DNA of 64,000 nt, from NCBI GenBank assembly GCA_030704615.1, contig CM060733.1, positions 75,244,907-75,308,906 on the forward strand. The letters run 5' to 3'. Source of the stretch: Takakia lepidozioides (taxonomy: Eukaryota > Streptophyta > Takakiopsida > Takakiales > Takakiaceae). A program made the position numbers and the translations under genes. Position 1 is the stretch's first letter; the number at the start of each line of letters is the position of its first letter. Below the pieces are notes generated by a model that made no database searches, was not told the DNA's origin, and was given only the letters and a program-made list of their open reading frames with translations. This document shows, one piece after another, positions 1 through 11,798 of the stretch.

Positions 1-2130
1 CTCCTCGTCTGATTTCCTTACAGCACCTGACGATGTCCACCAAGCCCGTATGCATGCAAACTGTGTCTCTGCATCATCCAAGGTGGGAGCGCGCTTCCAC
101 GCAAGGCACATGGAACGGTGCTCCTCTCTGAAATCTGGCGCCACGAGCCTGGTTGTGTACTGCGAAAGGCTCTGCAGAAAATGGAACCCACAAGATCTCT
201 CCTTGCCTTCCATGGGAACATTGGGGTCTTGCCCGTACACCCTTCGGATGGCAGCCCAATTTGCTTGTGCGTTGTCCGCCATGAAACCACGGAAATTGGG
301 AGGGGGCAATCCCGCCTTGGCCATCTGTTCGTTTATTCCCTGCCAAAGAAGCATCTCCGATTGTGTGTCCTCTCCTTTCATCTCACAAATAGCAATTGTC
401 ATTAGCATCCTGCAGTGGGTGTCGTAGACATGTGCACCCATTGTCACCCACTGGTGATTTGTAATTCGCTTGATATGGTCGAACATGACCCAACTGTTTG
501 ACAAGTTCCCACTCGTCATCCTGTCGACCAGTTCGACGCCGCTGCCAGGTCCACACGTGGACATTTTGAATACGAAACAACGATCTGCCTCAGTCCCTTG
601 TCCTGGAAACCTACTTCCATGAATGTAGTCATATCCACATCGTCGCTTCACCTCCAGAATGGAGTGCATATCCGAGCCACGCCCAATTTTGTTTGCATGA
701 GACAATGTGGTTTCGGACATTCGGTGAACATACGTGGGACACCCGACTCCAGCAATGCCTCCATTTCCTTCTCGTCGAGGAACTCTATCGGAGCCGTCTT
801 CCGACATAATTCTGGCCAATGCCATCTTATGGGCGGCTTGGAGCTGTATCTGTTTGGGTTTGGCACCCGGTCTCAACTTAACCTCCTCCTGAACGAGCTG
901 CTCTGCTTCGTGGGCAGCCTCCCGCGAGTTCCCCCTCGCCAATTTGTGACAATGGGAACCAACGTGTATGCAAGCTGGGTGAGGTCAGGGAAAACGGTGC
1001 AACACATAGAACTGCTTGGCATTACAAACAGACATGCAGTGTGGGTTCTTTGCAATGCGCACACTTAAATGTGGAGTTCGGAACCTTCTCCTGAGCTCGA
1101 AATGGTTGATGATTGCCTGTCCAATCGGTCTCGTTCCTGTGACCTCTGGATTTAAAGTGGAAGCAAGTTGGGGAGAAACACCGCAACGCGCCCCCGCACA
1201 AACAACGTAGCGCACCCGCACACCATCGAGCATCTTCATGCTGGTGGTTTTGGTAACGCACCAAGGATGACCGTCATGTTTTCTATCCATATCTGTCAAC
1301 ATTCCGGACGCCCTCGAGTAGTCCGCCCGAGGGAGGAACTCAAAGAAGATATTACCGTCGACGTCGGCGGGAAGGCATGTAACCGATTTAATTGCGAACT
1401 TGCTGTAGTCCAGCCCGGCCAGCTCCGACCGGTGTCCCTCCAGGTGAAGCCCGCAGAATTTCAAGAATAGATCGAACTGCGGTGCTCGTGCTGGGAATAT
1501 GACTCCCTCCTCCACTGACGTCCATTGAGGACTTGCCTGATCTCCAGGACGACCTCGGAACTTCCATGACCTCGTCTGAGTCGGACAGGTTGTGAACAAC
1601 CCGGTTCTCGCTCGTCTTCATGGATGGGTTCGGCTCTGGATTTACTTCGTTGCGGACTTCTCTCTTTGAGGTAGCCACTCTCTGATTCGCGGATTGTTTC
1701 GTGGAAGGCGCCAGGATAGAAGGTGCATTTGGCGGGCAAATGAAGTCCCCAACAGCCCTGTATATGACGCTGTCCGATGGTGGAACTCGCCATTCCCTGC
1801 CATCGCCGAAATCATCGTGGAGCACAACAATACTCTCGACAACAAGGCCGTTTGAGTCCTTCCTTTCCTCCTCCAAAAAACCGACCCCGGTTTCAGGTGG
1901 TATCGAACGCACATATTTTCTCCATCACCCGGCAGATGTCCCCTCTGCACGGAAATGAAGCTCTATGCTCGTGAGGAGGGCAGTACACTGTAGCGCTCGG
2001 TTTTCCGCCATGGGAGATGTGCACACAAGACTGCCAGGATGGCGTGCGGGGAAGCTCCCTGGTAGAAGGGGGATGCAGCGATGGGAATGAATGCGATGCC
2101 GATTTGTCCGAGCGACGAAGCCTGATCCAA
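1..2130 (-). pseudogene. MULE-type transposase, partial and frameshifted (E1)
   Basis: This is the N-terminal and central part of the E1 transposase, cut by the window edge. Reading from 2,130 downward, fragments in changing frames match the better preserved E2 gene. They are an N-terminal segment (FLEEERKDSNG near 1,870), a Cys/His-rich segment at about 985-1,450 (HDGHPWCVTKT, then CVVCAG and paired cysteines), and the start of the DDE-like region at 50-600 (FRGFMADNAQANWAAIRRVYG, split around 240-310). In MULE transposases this region holds the RNase H-like catalytic core that cuts and joins element ends. Several frameshifts separate the fragments, so the gene is broken as assembled. The C-terminal SWIM finger lies outside the window. 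Confidence 0.75.
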
Positions 2131-2269
2131 ATCCAGGGAGCCAACTATCTCAAAAATCCACAGTCAGAGTGTTAATGAACCTTGTCTCCGGAATGCGGCC
2201 CCTGGTCTTTGCGCAATAACTGCCAACGGTATGCAGTCAGAAAGTGGGGGGCCGTCCGGATGATGTCGG

Positions 2270-3760
2270 CTGAAGGGGAGAAGCCGGCACCGTGCCGTCA
2301 CATTACTACCCCCGATGGAAATTCGGCACCCAATATCCAACAAGGGAAGCCCGGATGAAGTCGCCTCGGGCAGAGGCCGGCGCGTGTGCGACAGAAACAT
2401 CCCTGGATGGAGATTCGGCGCCGAATTTCCATCCGGGCCCCCCCAAAGGAAGTCGTGTCGGGGGGTCAGGCCGAAAACTGGCCGGCATAAAAACATCCCC
2501 AGATGGAAAAACGGCGCCGAATTTCCATCGGGGCGGTTCGGATGCAGTCGGGAGGGGGGAGGCCGGCACCTGGCCGTCACATTTCAACCCCCGACGGAAA
2601 TTCGGCACCGAATATCCAACAGGGGACGCCCGATGAAGTCGCCTCGGGCGTAGAGGCCGGCACGTCGACAGAGAGCATCCCCTGGATGGAGATTCGGCGC
2701 CTAATTTCCATCCGGGCCCCCCCAAAGGAAGTCGTGTCGGGGGTCAGACCGAAAACTGGCCGACATAAAAACCTCCCCAGATGGAAAACGGCGCCGAATT
2801 TCAATCCGGGGCCGTTCCAATGCAGTCGGGGAGGGGGGAGAGGTCGGCACCTGGCCGTCATATTTCAACCCCCGGACGGAAATTCGGCACCGAATATCCA
2901 ACAGAGCGGCGGAGAGGCGCACCTCTCCGACAGAGACCATCCCCCGGATGGAAATTCGGCGCCCATCCAGCAATTGGAAATCTTTCCATCCATGGAATCC
3001 CGGATGGATGGAGATCCGACGCCGAATTTCCATCCTGCAGGGAATCCCGGATGGATGGAGAAGCGGGCGGAATTTCCATCCTGCAGGTAATCCCGGATCC
3101 GGCGCCGAATTTAAGTCGGAATGGATATTCGGCCGAATTTCCATTCGCCAGGCTCAGAATTACCTTCCTGCAGGTAATTCCGAGCCATAATTACCTGCAA
3201 GAAGGTAATTCTTGAAATACCTGCGAATGGAAATTCGGCGCCGAATATCCATACGCCAGCGATCCGACTTACCTGCTGGACGGAAATTCGGCGCCGAATT
3301 TCCATCCATCCGGGATTCGAATTACCTGCAGGATGGAAATTCGGCGCCGGATTTCCATCCATCCGGGATTCCACTTACGTGCTGGATGGAAATTCGGCGC
3401 CGGATCTCCATCCATCCGCTCTCCGCCCAACCTTGCGGATGGAAATTTTCCATCCAATTACCTGCTGAGGAAATTTCCGAGCCGCCCTACCTGCGCGGAT
3501 GGAAATTTCCATCCATCCGCTTCTGAATTACTTGCGTGAGGGAAATTTGGCGCGCCGCCCTACCTGCGCGGATGGAAATCCGGCGCCGGATTTCCATCCG
3601 AGCGCATGGAAATCGGCGCCGGATTTCCATCCTTCCGAATTACCTGCGAGGGAATTTCGCGCGCCGCCCTACCTTGCTGGATGGAATTCGGCGCCGGAAT
3701 TACCTCTACGTTGGAAATTCCGGCCTCTTTCCGTCGATTTTCATCCGACATGGAGGGCTT
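2270..3760. repeat. Palindrome array, alpha type, between divergent E1 genes
   Basis: The array is built on a 22-bp perfect palindrome, half-site GGAAATTCGGC plus its complement, for example at 3,282-3,303. The part at 2,270-2,940 is a longer tandem repeat of roughly 280-300 bp, each unit holding several palindromes and a GCCGTCACATTTCAACCCCC marker (near 2,295, 2,573 and 2,853). The part at 2,940-3,740 is simpler, with palindromes separated by short linkers such as TTACCTGC. Some cores read GGCACC instead of GGCGCC. It lies between the two divergent genes. Long open frames here are side effects of the repeat. Confidence 0.92.
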
Positions 3761-3940
3761 CATCCGACATTTAATTGCGCAGTTGGGCAATAAATGTCCA
3801 CCGCCGTCGGTTTTCATTCGGGCTGGCGACACATGGCTTCCTGGATACGTACCCTAAATCTCATGCTAATCTTGGCTTAACATGCTATTCGAGGCATGTA
3901 CCCCAAAAACGGAGATCTTTTTCCATTTTGGCTGGGACTT

Positions 3941-6900
3941 ATGCCGCCTGAAGGGCGTGGCTCTCCTGAGAGAGACCTCACATCCAGACCGCGGCGGAAG
4001 TTGAAAGCTCTGTACTACGGACGACGGCCAATCTCTCGCATGGCCAAACTGAAGCTCCAGCAGGAGATTCCAGTGTCTTGCTCACAACCCGCGCCAACTG
4101 AAGCCGAGTACTCTCAGGCAAGCCACTTCTGCTTTCGCTTTGTTCGATTTCTTTTTTGCTTTCGCTTTGTTGTCGCTTTGTTTTTGCATCTTCATCCTGG
4201 CTTCGCTGGATGAGTGAACTTTAGATAGTTGAGTGAACCTTAGATTGTTTGCAATGCGTGTGCAAATCCGGCAGCTCTGGAGAAGGCTGCTTGTGCATGT
4301 CATTCTCAGGCAATGTTTGCATTTGTTTTCATTGTTGTTGCATGGCTCTCCATACTTCCTAAACTTGTTATGTTTTCATTTTTGTTACACGATTGTTGCT
4401 ATGGTGGTTGCGCTGCTCGTTGCGATGCTGGTTTTTGCACCGATGTTGGTTTTTTCACGATTTTTGGGAATCACAGAGTGACGACGAGCCCGGCACGCTG
4501 GTGGTATCATCGACAGCTCCAACTCATCGCATGTTTGAATCGCCCAACTTGGGGCGAGAGGGCAAACTTAACCTTTTGTTGGTGGACGGGAGGACTTGCA
4601 ACGAGAGTACGACAGAATAGGCATTGGGGAGGTTGGTGCAGGCGGCATGGCAGGTGAAGGGCGTGAGGACATGAGGACAGCAGATCCGGCAATGGAGGTT
4701 GTTCATGCACATGCAGTAGGGCCCGCCCACGCAAAGAAAAGAAAGCTAAGCACATGCAATCCCCGGCGAGAGAGCCGTCACGGGCTGCGGAGGGGGAGTG
4801 AGCAGTGCGCGCGAGGGTGTCAGTTCGCCTCAATCAAAGGTGGTCGTCCTGGAGGGCTCCCCTGCTGCTAGCCCTAGTAAGAAACAGAAAGCCCGTGAGA
4901 GGGCAAAAGAGAGGGCAAAGAACAGACGAGACAGAATGCTAGCCAGGAGGAAAGAGAAAAGGCCACTGAAGAGGCCAGGGGTGCCCAAATGACAGATGCC
5001 AATGTAAGCGAGGGACGCACAGAGGGTGGATCCCTCCAAGACACCACAGAGAGGCAGTAACACACCGGTTAGACCATCGCGGGCAAGAGCCCCCGCAATT
5101 ACCCATACGGTGGAGAGTGGAGGAGAGGAAAGAACACCAGAAAGAGCACGGATTGTGCAAGTTCGAGGTGAAGCCAGGGAGAGGGCAGTAGAGACGGGGA
5201 GAGTGCTGGAGGGTGGTTTCGCAGGTGGCTGACCCTGTTGAGGAGGACGACAGGGAGCTTTCTGACCAGGATGACATCCTCCCGGACATCCCCAGGCCCC
5301 AAACCCGGAGCATACAGGCTGGATTTGGCGGTCCTGGTGGGCTGCCGGAAAACCCCTCTGCAGCAGACGTCATGTCTGAGGCGGATATGAAGTTTGGCCG
5401 CTGCCAAGATGTTGGAGGCAACCCACAGCAACATTGGCAGGGTGCTGGGGGCATGGTGTACCCGGCCAAGCTTCGAATTCCCCTTTGCCGCTTGGTGTCA
5501 TTGCAGGTGGTGAGACCTGCCCTCCCAGGCGATATCGACAAGCTGAAATTCTCTTTCCGGGATGGATATCGAATGGGGTCTGCCGCGTTTTACGTTTCCA
5601 TTGAGAACGACCACGGAGCTTCCCGTGCCCACACTTCCGATGAGGTGGACAAATGGGGTCCCCATTGGCAAACGCGAAATGAGGAGTTCGAGAGATCGAT
5701 TGCTAGTGATCCTCTTTTCCAGCACTTGTCCGGTAAGATGTTCTACGTGTGGGACGGCAATCATCGCCTCCTGGCATGGATGGAGCACATTGCCCAAGCC
5801 CACCCCAACGACCTCGATTGGCATTTCGCCGTGGATTGTGTTGTGCTGAAGGTTGCGGGGCCCAAAGATCGCAGTCTTCTCAAAGCTGCAATGGCCGACA
5901 TCAACTCGTAAGCTACAACCCCTCTCGCTTTTGGACTTTGAATTTGGAAGTCATTTCATTGCGAATCCTCATATATGATGAAAATTCCCATTTCAGTATT
6001 GTTTGATGGAAATGTGGCACTGCAGGGTGACTGAGAATGCCATTGCCACCAACTTGTCCCATATGCTCTTCCGAGTGAAGGATGTCGGAAGCAGGGGGTG
6101 CAAGAGTTTGCCAATTCCCTCAGTGCCGACCTCCTGCGCAAGTCGGAGGCAAAGGCAGACAGAACCTGGTATAGGCTGAGCGTCGACGCCATGGTGGACT
6201 ACATATTTCGGGTAAAGCTCCTGACAGTTTTGTTGAGCTAATCTGTCTCTCTCCCCCAATAGAAGAAAAGGTCTGTGATTTCTAATCTCCTCCCCCAATA
6301 GAAAATTGTGTTGAGCAGGATCTCTAATCTTATGTGCGCATTCTTGACAGACAAAAATACAGCAGGATTTGGCACATGCGCGGAGGTTCTACATGGAGTC
6401 AGAGGAGAAGAATCCAACCCTCCCGGAACTCGAATCGTATGTCAAAGCTGCGGAGGTGAGGGCCCGCATAAAGTACAAGTCGCGGATGGTAAAGTACGTG
6501 GCCATAGCTGATCCCCCCTTGGTGCCGACTTTCTGGTGGGTGGGGAAGCACTACTCTCGCGCTCTGAAGCCCACGATGACATTGGAGAAGCTCCATCGTC
6601 TAGCCACATCCTGTGTGGATGCAACAGAAAAGGTGATACATTCTTAACCAAATTGTGGTGGCAACAACTCCTTTTTGTGGTGTTTGGCGCTTACGAATAT
6701 GCTGGGTGGTTGGACAGACCCGGTGGCTCCAAATCTGGAATGGTTCCCAAAGTACCAGGGACATGTGGAGCTTCCCCAAACCGGACAAACTCTCTGACCC
6801 CACATTCGACATGTGGATGAACCGCATGACATGGTGGTTTCAGGTACTTCCCCACGCTTCGTTTGGGGCTTCTACTCTGTAGGGAGATTCATTGTATTTT

Positions 6901-9900
6901 TGAAAAAATCAATGAATCCAGAAAAGCGCAGAGCAGCTGGACACACAAGCACATCAGTTCAAGATGGAGATATCTCCTGCAGCAGAGAGCCTACGTGACT
7001 ATGTGACGAGGTACTTTCTGCTCTACAAAACCAACCTATTCTTTCGGAGATAGCAGATGCTCGCCGGAGCCACGAGTTCACCGACCAGCCGAACGCGGAC
7101 AAAGCAGCAATGCGCCTTCTGTACAGGTACATACGCGCTGCCTTTCTTTCAAGTCCTTGCATTTCAGGATGTTAGAGGCCTCATGTGGTGTTAGGGAAAA
7201 TGGCGCCGAATTTCCAGTCAGGGCTCCAAAAATGGCTAAGTCCCTAGACTGGCTGGCCCTGAACTGGAAATTCGGCGCCATTTTCCAGTTCTAGGCCCTA
7301 TTGCCGTTCAGGGACTTAGCCATTTTCGGGCTAAGTCCCTAGACTGGCGGGCCCGAACTGGAAATTCGGCCATTTTCCAGTTCTAGGCCCTATTGCCGTT
7401 CAGGGACTTTAGCCATTTTCGGGCTAAGTCCCTAGGGTGGATGGCCCGAACTGGAAATTCGGCGCCATTTTCCAGTTCTAGGCCCTATTGCCGTTCAGGG
7501 ACTTAGCCATTTTCGGCTAAGTCCCTAGGCCCTGAACTGGGCGCCATTTTCCAGGGCCCTATTGCCGTTTTAGCCATTTTCGGGCTAAGTCCCTAGGGTG
7601 GCTGGCCCTGAACTGGAAATTCGGCGCCATTTTCCAGTTCTAGGCCCTATTGCCAGGGACTTAGCCATTTTCGGGCTAAGTCCCTAGGGTGGCTGGCCCT
7701 GAACTGGAAATTCGGCGCCATTTTTCCAGTTCTAGGCCCTATTGTGGTTCTGGGACTTAGCCATCTTCGGGCCAAACCGGGAAAAATGGCGCCGAATTTC
7801 CAGTTCAGGGCTCCCAAGATGGCTAGTCCCTAGGGTGGCAGTCACCGAAAACCGAAATTCGGCGCCATTTTTCCATTTCTAGGCCCACTCACATCCGCCC
7901 CAACCTGGGAAAATGGTGCCGAATATGCATTTCAGGGACCTCATTGTGTTTTTCATGAATGCAGGTACTGCAAGTTCTCCCTTTTGGAGAAAGGTCATCT
8001 GTCTTTCGAGCCACCATTCTTCCTGGCATGGAGGAACCCTGGGGCTGACTCCATGTACACTGACGATATTGTGAAGGAGTGGCATCTGAACATTGCGTGA
8101 TTGCCCTTGGTATGTGGACCTTCCGCCCGGCTCGCTCGACCCATCCGAGTTTCAATTGAAGCTGGATGCTGAATTCCGACGAAACCGGGCTCCGCTGCCT
8201 CCGTTGGGTGCAAAAGAGGCAAAAGCGCTTGCGAACTCCAGGAAAGCGGCAGAGCTTGCTCAGGCAGGAATTCAGGAGAAATTGCATGAGAAGAGTAAAG
8301 GCAAAGGAAAAGAACAAGGAAACAGGTGAGTGCAGTAACACCCAAAAAAGAAAAACCATCGGGGCATCGGAGGAGGCGCAGGAGGGGACCCAAGAGAGTG
8401 ACTCGGACGACGACTTTGTTCAAGGTCCTGCACTGCTGTTGCTCCTACCCAGTCACCGGTCGTCGGGTTCCCAAGTCAGTTCGGAGTGGGACTGGCTCTG
8501 CCAAGAAGTTGGCATTTGAGGGCGAGCCTACACGGCGGTATTCGGCGGTGACGTTTACGCACAGGCCAAAGCTAGAACCTCCAACCATCATCCAATGCGT
8601 CAATGAGAGCTTCCTTGACGCTCTCGCTGCCAGGGCGAAGAAGGTGGCAACAACAAGTCTCTGGCGGAGCAGAAGGGGAAAGCCAAGAAGAGGGCTGGCG
8701 GTACAGAGCCTAAAGACACCCCTGGTTTTGAAGCCATGATGGAATTCTTCACGGCTGTGAGCACGAATTGCAAGAGCACTCGGGGGGGGGGGGGTTGAGG
8801 TGGAGAGAGCTTGCGACATGATTTCTCCTCGACATTCCAGATGGGGAGCTGCTGGAGGGCCTGGATGGTGTGCCCACCTGGAACAGGTTTACTGAGGACT
8901 ACTGGAAAGCCGGGTTTGGGCTGGCGGGGATGCTTCTGGATGACGGTGGATGTGTGGTTGTCCTTGCCACGAGAGGGAAGACCACAGAGAATGCGGTGGC
9001 AAGGTGGACACCAAAAAGTGTCACCCCGGTCCTCCTCAGAAAATGGTTCTGCATCAGTACACAGGGGTTGCGAACAGAGGGCCAAAGTGTAAGTTATCAA
9101 TCTATTGCATTCACTTCATATTGTGGTGTATGTTAAGTAGACCCTGGAGTTGATCCCTTCTTTGTTGGATGTGCAGACATTGGTGTTTGAGGCATATTGC
9201 TTTGTGAAGAGAGGGTCTACGTTCAAATTCCGCAACGACGGTCGTCTTGTTGATGCCGCTGTGGACCCTGTAACCTACGATGTCCTCTACAACTATGTGC
9301 CCCACTCCAGTATGCCGAAGGACACAAAGACAGGCAAACCGTGGCGGTACAGCCGGACCCGGAGCCCTGCTTTCATCCAAACCCTCATGGAGACGTGCTC
9401 GGATGTCCAAGGGCGGATTCTGGACCTCACATGCGGCACGGGTAACCTTCACGTGCTCAGTTTGTCCCCTGGCCCGATTGCAATTGCATGCCGCAAGCTA
9501 TTAACCGCCCATTTTTGTTCCTCAGGTGCTTCAATGTGGGCAGGGACGTTGTCCGACAGGCATGTGTTCGCCTTCGAGCCAGATACTGCCCTCCACAACT
9601 CGGAACTTGCAGCGGCTGAACGTCTGCCGAAAGAGGAAGAGGCATCCTCGGAGGATGAGGAAAATCCGAGAAGGAGCAGGGGGAGGAAGTTGGGATCGAG
9701 GCGAGGAGCCCCCGGTTTACGAGTGAGTGGTGGCATTGTAAGTTGCCTCCAGATTTCGTGAGGCACCTCCCTCCGCTCTCTTATTTCATTGAAAACCCTT
9801 TCTGGTTGTGCTGGTATTGACATTCTTGAAGTGGATTTGTTCTTACTGTAGGATGCCAAGTACTGCCGGAGGACGTCTACACCGGAGTTCATGGGCAGGA

Positions 9901-10301
9901 GGAACGTGCCTTTTTTTGCCAGGGGGGATTTCATGCCTAGTCCAGAAAGGGAGTACATCCTTCCTACTTATGCTGCCCGGCTTGCTTCGGTGTCCATTAG
10001 GAGGTGTTCCGAACCTAGTCGTGTACAGCAGATTTTAGACGAGGCAAGCCTCAAGAAAATGAAGATGAGGGAGGAGGCAGCAGCTATTAGAGCCCGTCGG
10101 GCTCGTAGATTTGTCTTGGATTCTGCAGAGGAAAGTGGGGGAGAAGACGCAGAAGATTCCCAGGAGGTGAGGTGGACAGTCCCCCAAGGAGAGGACGGGA
10201 TTTTTGAGAGGCATAGTGGAACTGATGCATCACAGAGCTCGGAGGATGAGGGGGATGAGGAAGAAGGTGGGGCAAGTTCCTCGGAGGGTGTAGGAGAGTA
10301 G
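3941..10301 (+). pseudogene. ParB-like domain / class-beta DNA methyltransferase fusion (E1 copy, frameshifted)
   Basis: This is a multi-exon gene. Exon 1 starts at ATG 3,941 and encodes a basic N-terminus (RRKLKALYYGRRP). A second block, about 4,482-5,907, carries a charged linker and the ParB-like domain (IPLCRLVSLQVVRPALPGD, then FYVWDGNHRLLAW near 5,740) and ends at GTAAGC. Helical-looking exons follow at 6,026-6,210, 6,351-6,631, 6,717-6,840 and ~6,910-7,126. The next exons are 7,965-8,325, ~8,330-9,089 (methyltransferase region IV, CDMILLDIPDGEL in the right-hand copy), ~9,177-9,440 (ILDLTCGTG), ~9,527-9,728 and 9,852-10,301. Order IV before I is that of class-beta amino-methyltransferases, which put a methyl group on adenine N6 or cytosine N4. 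An acidic tail ends at TAG 10,301. Frameshifts occur at a G13 run (8,782-8,794), near 7,990 and near 9,870. Activity is uncertain because DPPY is replaced by DIPD. Confidence 0.8.
7190..7925. repeat. Intronic inverted-repeat array, beta type (E1)
   Basis: Lying inside the intron 7,127-7,964 of the methyltransferase gene, this array has a unit of roughly 110 bp repeated about six to seven times with deletions. Each unit combines two inverted repeats. One is GGAAATTCGGC joined to GCCATTTTCC, an asymmetric relative of the alpha palindrome. The other is a longer hairpin, AGGGACTTAGCC...GGCTAAGTCCCT. The counterpart in E3 is at 48,945-49,625. Confidence 0.9.
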
Positions 10302-10364
10302 TGCCCATTCCGGCTATGACAGTTAGAACACACTTGTATAGACGTGGCTTGCCACAAAATTTGC

Positions 10365-10370
10365 AATAAA
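10365..10370 (+). terminator. Poly(A) signal of the E1 methyltransferase gene
   Basis: AATAAA lies 64 bases after the TAG stop at 10,301 and about 150 bases inside the element end. Its complement lies at the matching place in E3 (46,504-46,509). This supports the chosen 3' end of the gene. Confidence 0.6.
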
Positions 10371-10500
10371 ATGTTGCATTTCAAGTCCACTGGTGCCACA
10401 TTCCAACTTCACATGACCCTATTTCCGTGCCTCCTAACCCTATTTCCGTGGACTCACAATGGTCTGCTCATGCTTTTTTTTTTCCGCTCATGCTCATGCC

Positions 10501-10529
10501 GCTCATGAAATAGCAGCCCCCAATTGTCA
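10501..10529. repeat. E1 right terminus and target-site duplication
   Basis: The terminus is GCTCATGAAATAGCAGCCCC (to 10,520), followed by the target copy CAATTGTCA (10,521-10,529). Short ATGAGC/GCTCAT direct repeats precede it at 10,465-10,505. The same tip, in either orientation, closes E2 and E3. Confidence 0.8.
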
Positions 10530-11798
10530 TAGTGCTTGAAGGCGGATAACATCATTTTTCACGGAAAGAAATACAATCTACGACCCCAATTCAGCCACAC
10601 TTTTCAACCTTTGTCCAACAAAGGTGCCTCTCTAGTGTTATACACTCTTTGTTATATATGTAATTATGCCATATCCGCCTTTTATGATAGTTTTTTTTAA
10701 TGTATTTGGTTAATTTTTCCACTTTCGTTGAACGGAGGTTTGCCAACTGATGTTTTTACTATGAGTCTAATAGTTAAATGGTTTGACAATATTTCATGTT
10801 TGATAAAATAATTCCGACCACTATTGATTTTAACTGTAAAATGGTGTGCCCACTGGTGATTTTTACTCTTACATTATATGAAATGGTCTGAGATGTTTAT
10901 CTTATTTTGGAGCCAAATAAATGTTAGATTGGTTGAAGGTGTTCATTGGTTTGCGCAAACCTTCAAGTGCAATTGGTCTTGTATTTAGAAGTTCCCGTGT
11001 ATTTTGAAGTTCAGTTCCCGTGTCCCTCCATATCGGGAGTTTCACGTTATTAAAATTATTGTTGTCCTTCCTATTTTTGAATATGTCCTATTTAAACATT
11101 ACAATTTATTACTGAAATGTGTGTAGTATATATTTATGAATTTGCCACCTTCGGATACCGAAGGTAAGAACTTTGGGAGTTCTATTGTGTGTTGGAGAGT
11201 GTAGGCCCTATGTTGATTCATATTTTGAGTTTTTTATTGCAATATTTTATCATAATTTTGTTGTCTATGTTTTTATTTTCTATATTATTTTTTAATTTGC
11301 AGATGTGTTAATCATAATGTATAAATATTCAGTGTCTAAAATGCCACCTCCGCCGAAGGTGCATGCTGGGGATTTATTCTCTTGCCTGATTCATAGAAGA
11401 TGTCTGGAAGATGCTTTGTTTTACCCGATATTTCGTCGATTTTTAGGTACATTCTATTTTAAGGAAGTTTGCCTTCAATGAATAGTATATAAATTTATCG
11501 TTGAACTTTATGTTATTTCAAATATCTGTTATTTACTTTTCACATTTACCAATCATATTTTATGAATACATTTTCTATTCTCTTTTAATATTTTCATAAT
11601 ATTTATAATTTGTATTAGTTGTTTACTATTGTTTTGTTTCTTCATAATATTGGCCCGCATTAGTCGTCACATGTGCCACAGGTCACATCCGCCATAAACA
11701 GAATGTCACATTTATTTTCGTGGAAAGGGTATATTAAGCACGGGTTGCCCTCTCTTATCCAGAGTCCCACCCACCTTACTATTTCTGCTTACCCTAGA
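10530..11798. other. AT-rich flank, no gene seen
   Basis: I find no supportable coding region in this AT-rich stretch. It holds two short imperfect inverted repeats of the CACCTTCGG...CCGAAGGTG kind (about 11,146-11,167 and 11,343-11,362), the type found in the large intron of the D-family gene that follows. The right-arm copy is 45,077-46,344. Confidence 0.6.

Larger units (their letters stand above)
1..10520 (+). mobile_element. E1: MULE-like element with ParB-methyltransferase (left end outside window)
   Basis: E1 is the inverted duplicate of E3. It contains a partial transposase (minus strand), a palindrome array, and a ParB-methyltransferase gene (plus strand). Its right end reads GCTCATGAAATAGCAGCCCC, followed by the 9-bp target copy CAATTGTCA (10,521-10,529), the complement of the 9-mer flanking both sides of E3. 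Because the flanking DNA is also shared, E1 and E3 descend from one insertion copied with its surroundings, not from two independent insertions. The left terminus lies beyond position 1. Confidence 0.85.

Noticed and set aside
2503-3090. Open frame of 195 codons in the alpha array
   Set aside because: It runs through tandem palindromes that are open in several frames on both strands; its sequence is only the translated repeat.
3941-10301. Endogenous giant-virus or phage origin of the region
   Set aside because: The ParB-methylase combination recalls phages, but no capsid, packaging or polymerase genes are present, and element ends and transposase explain the unit.
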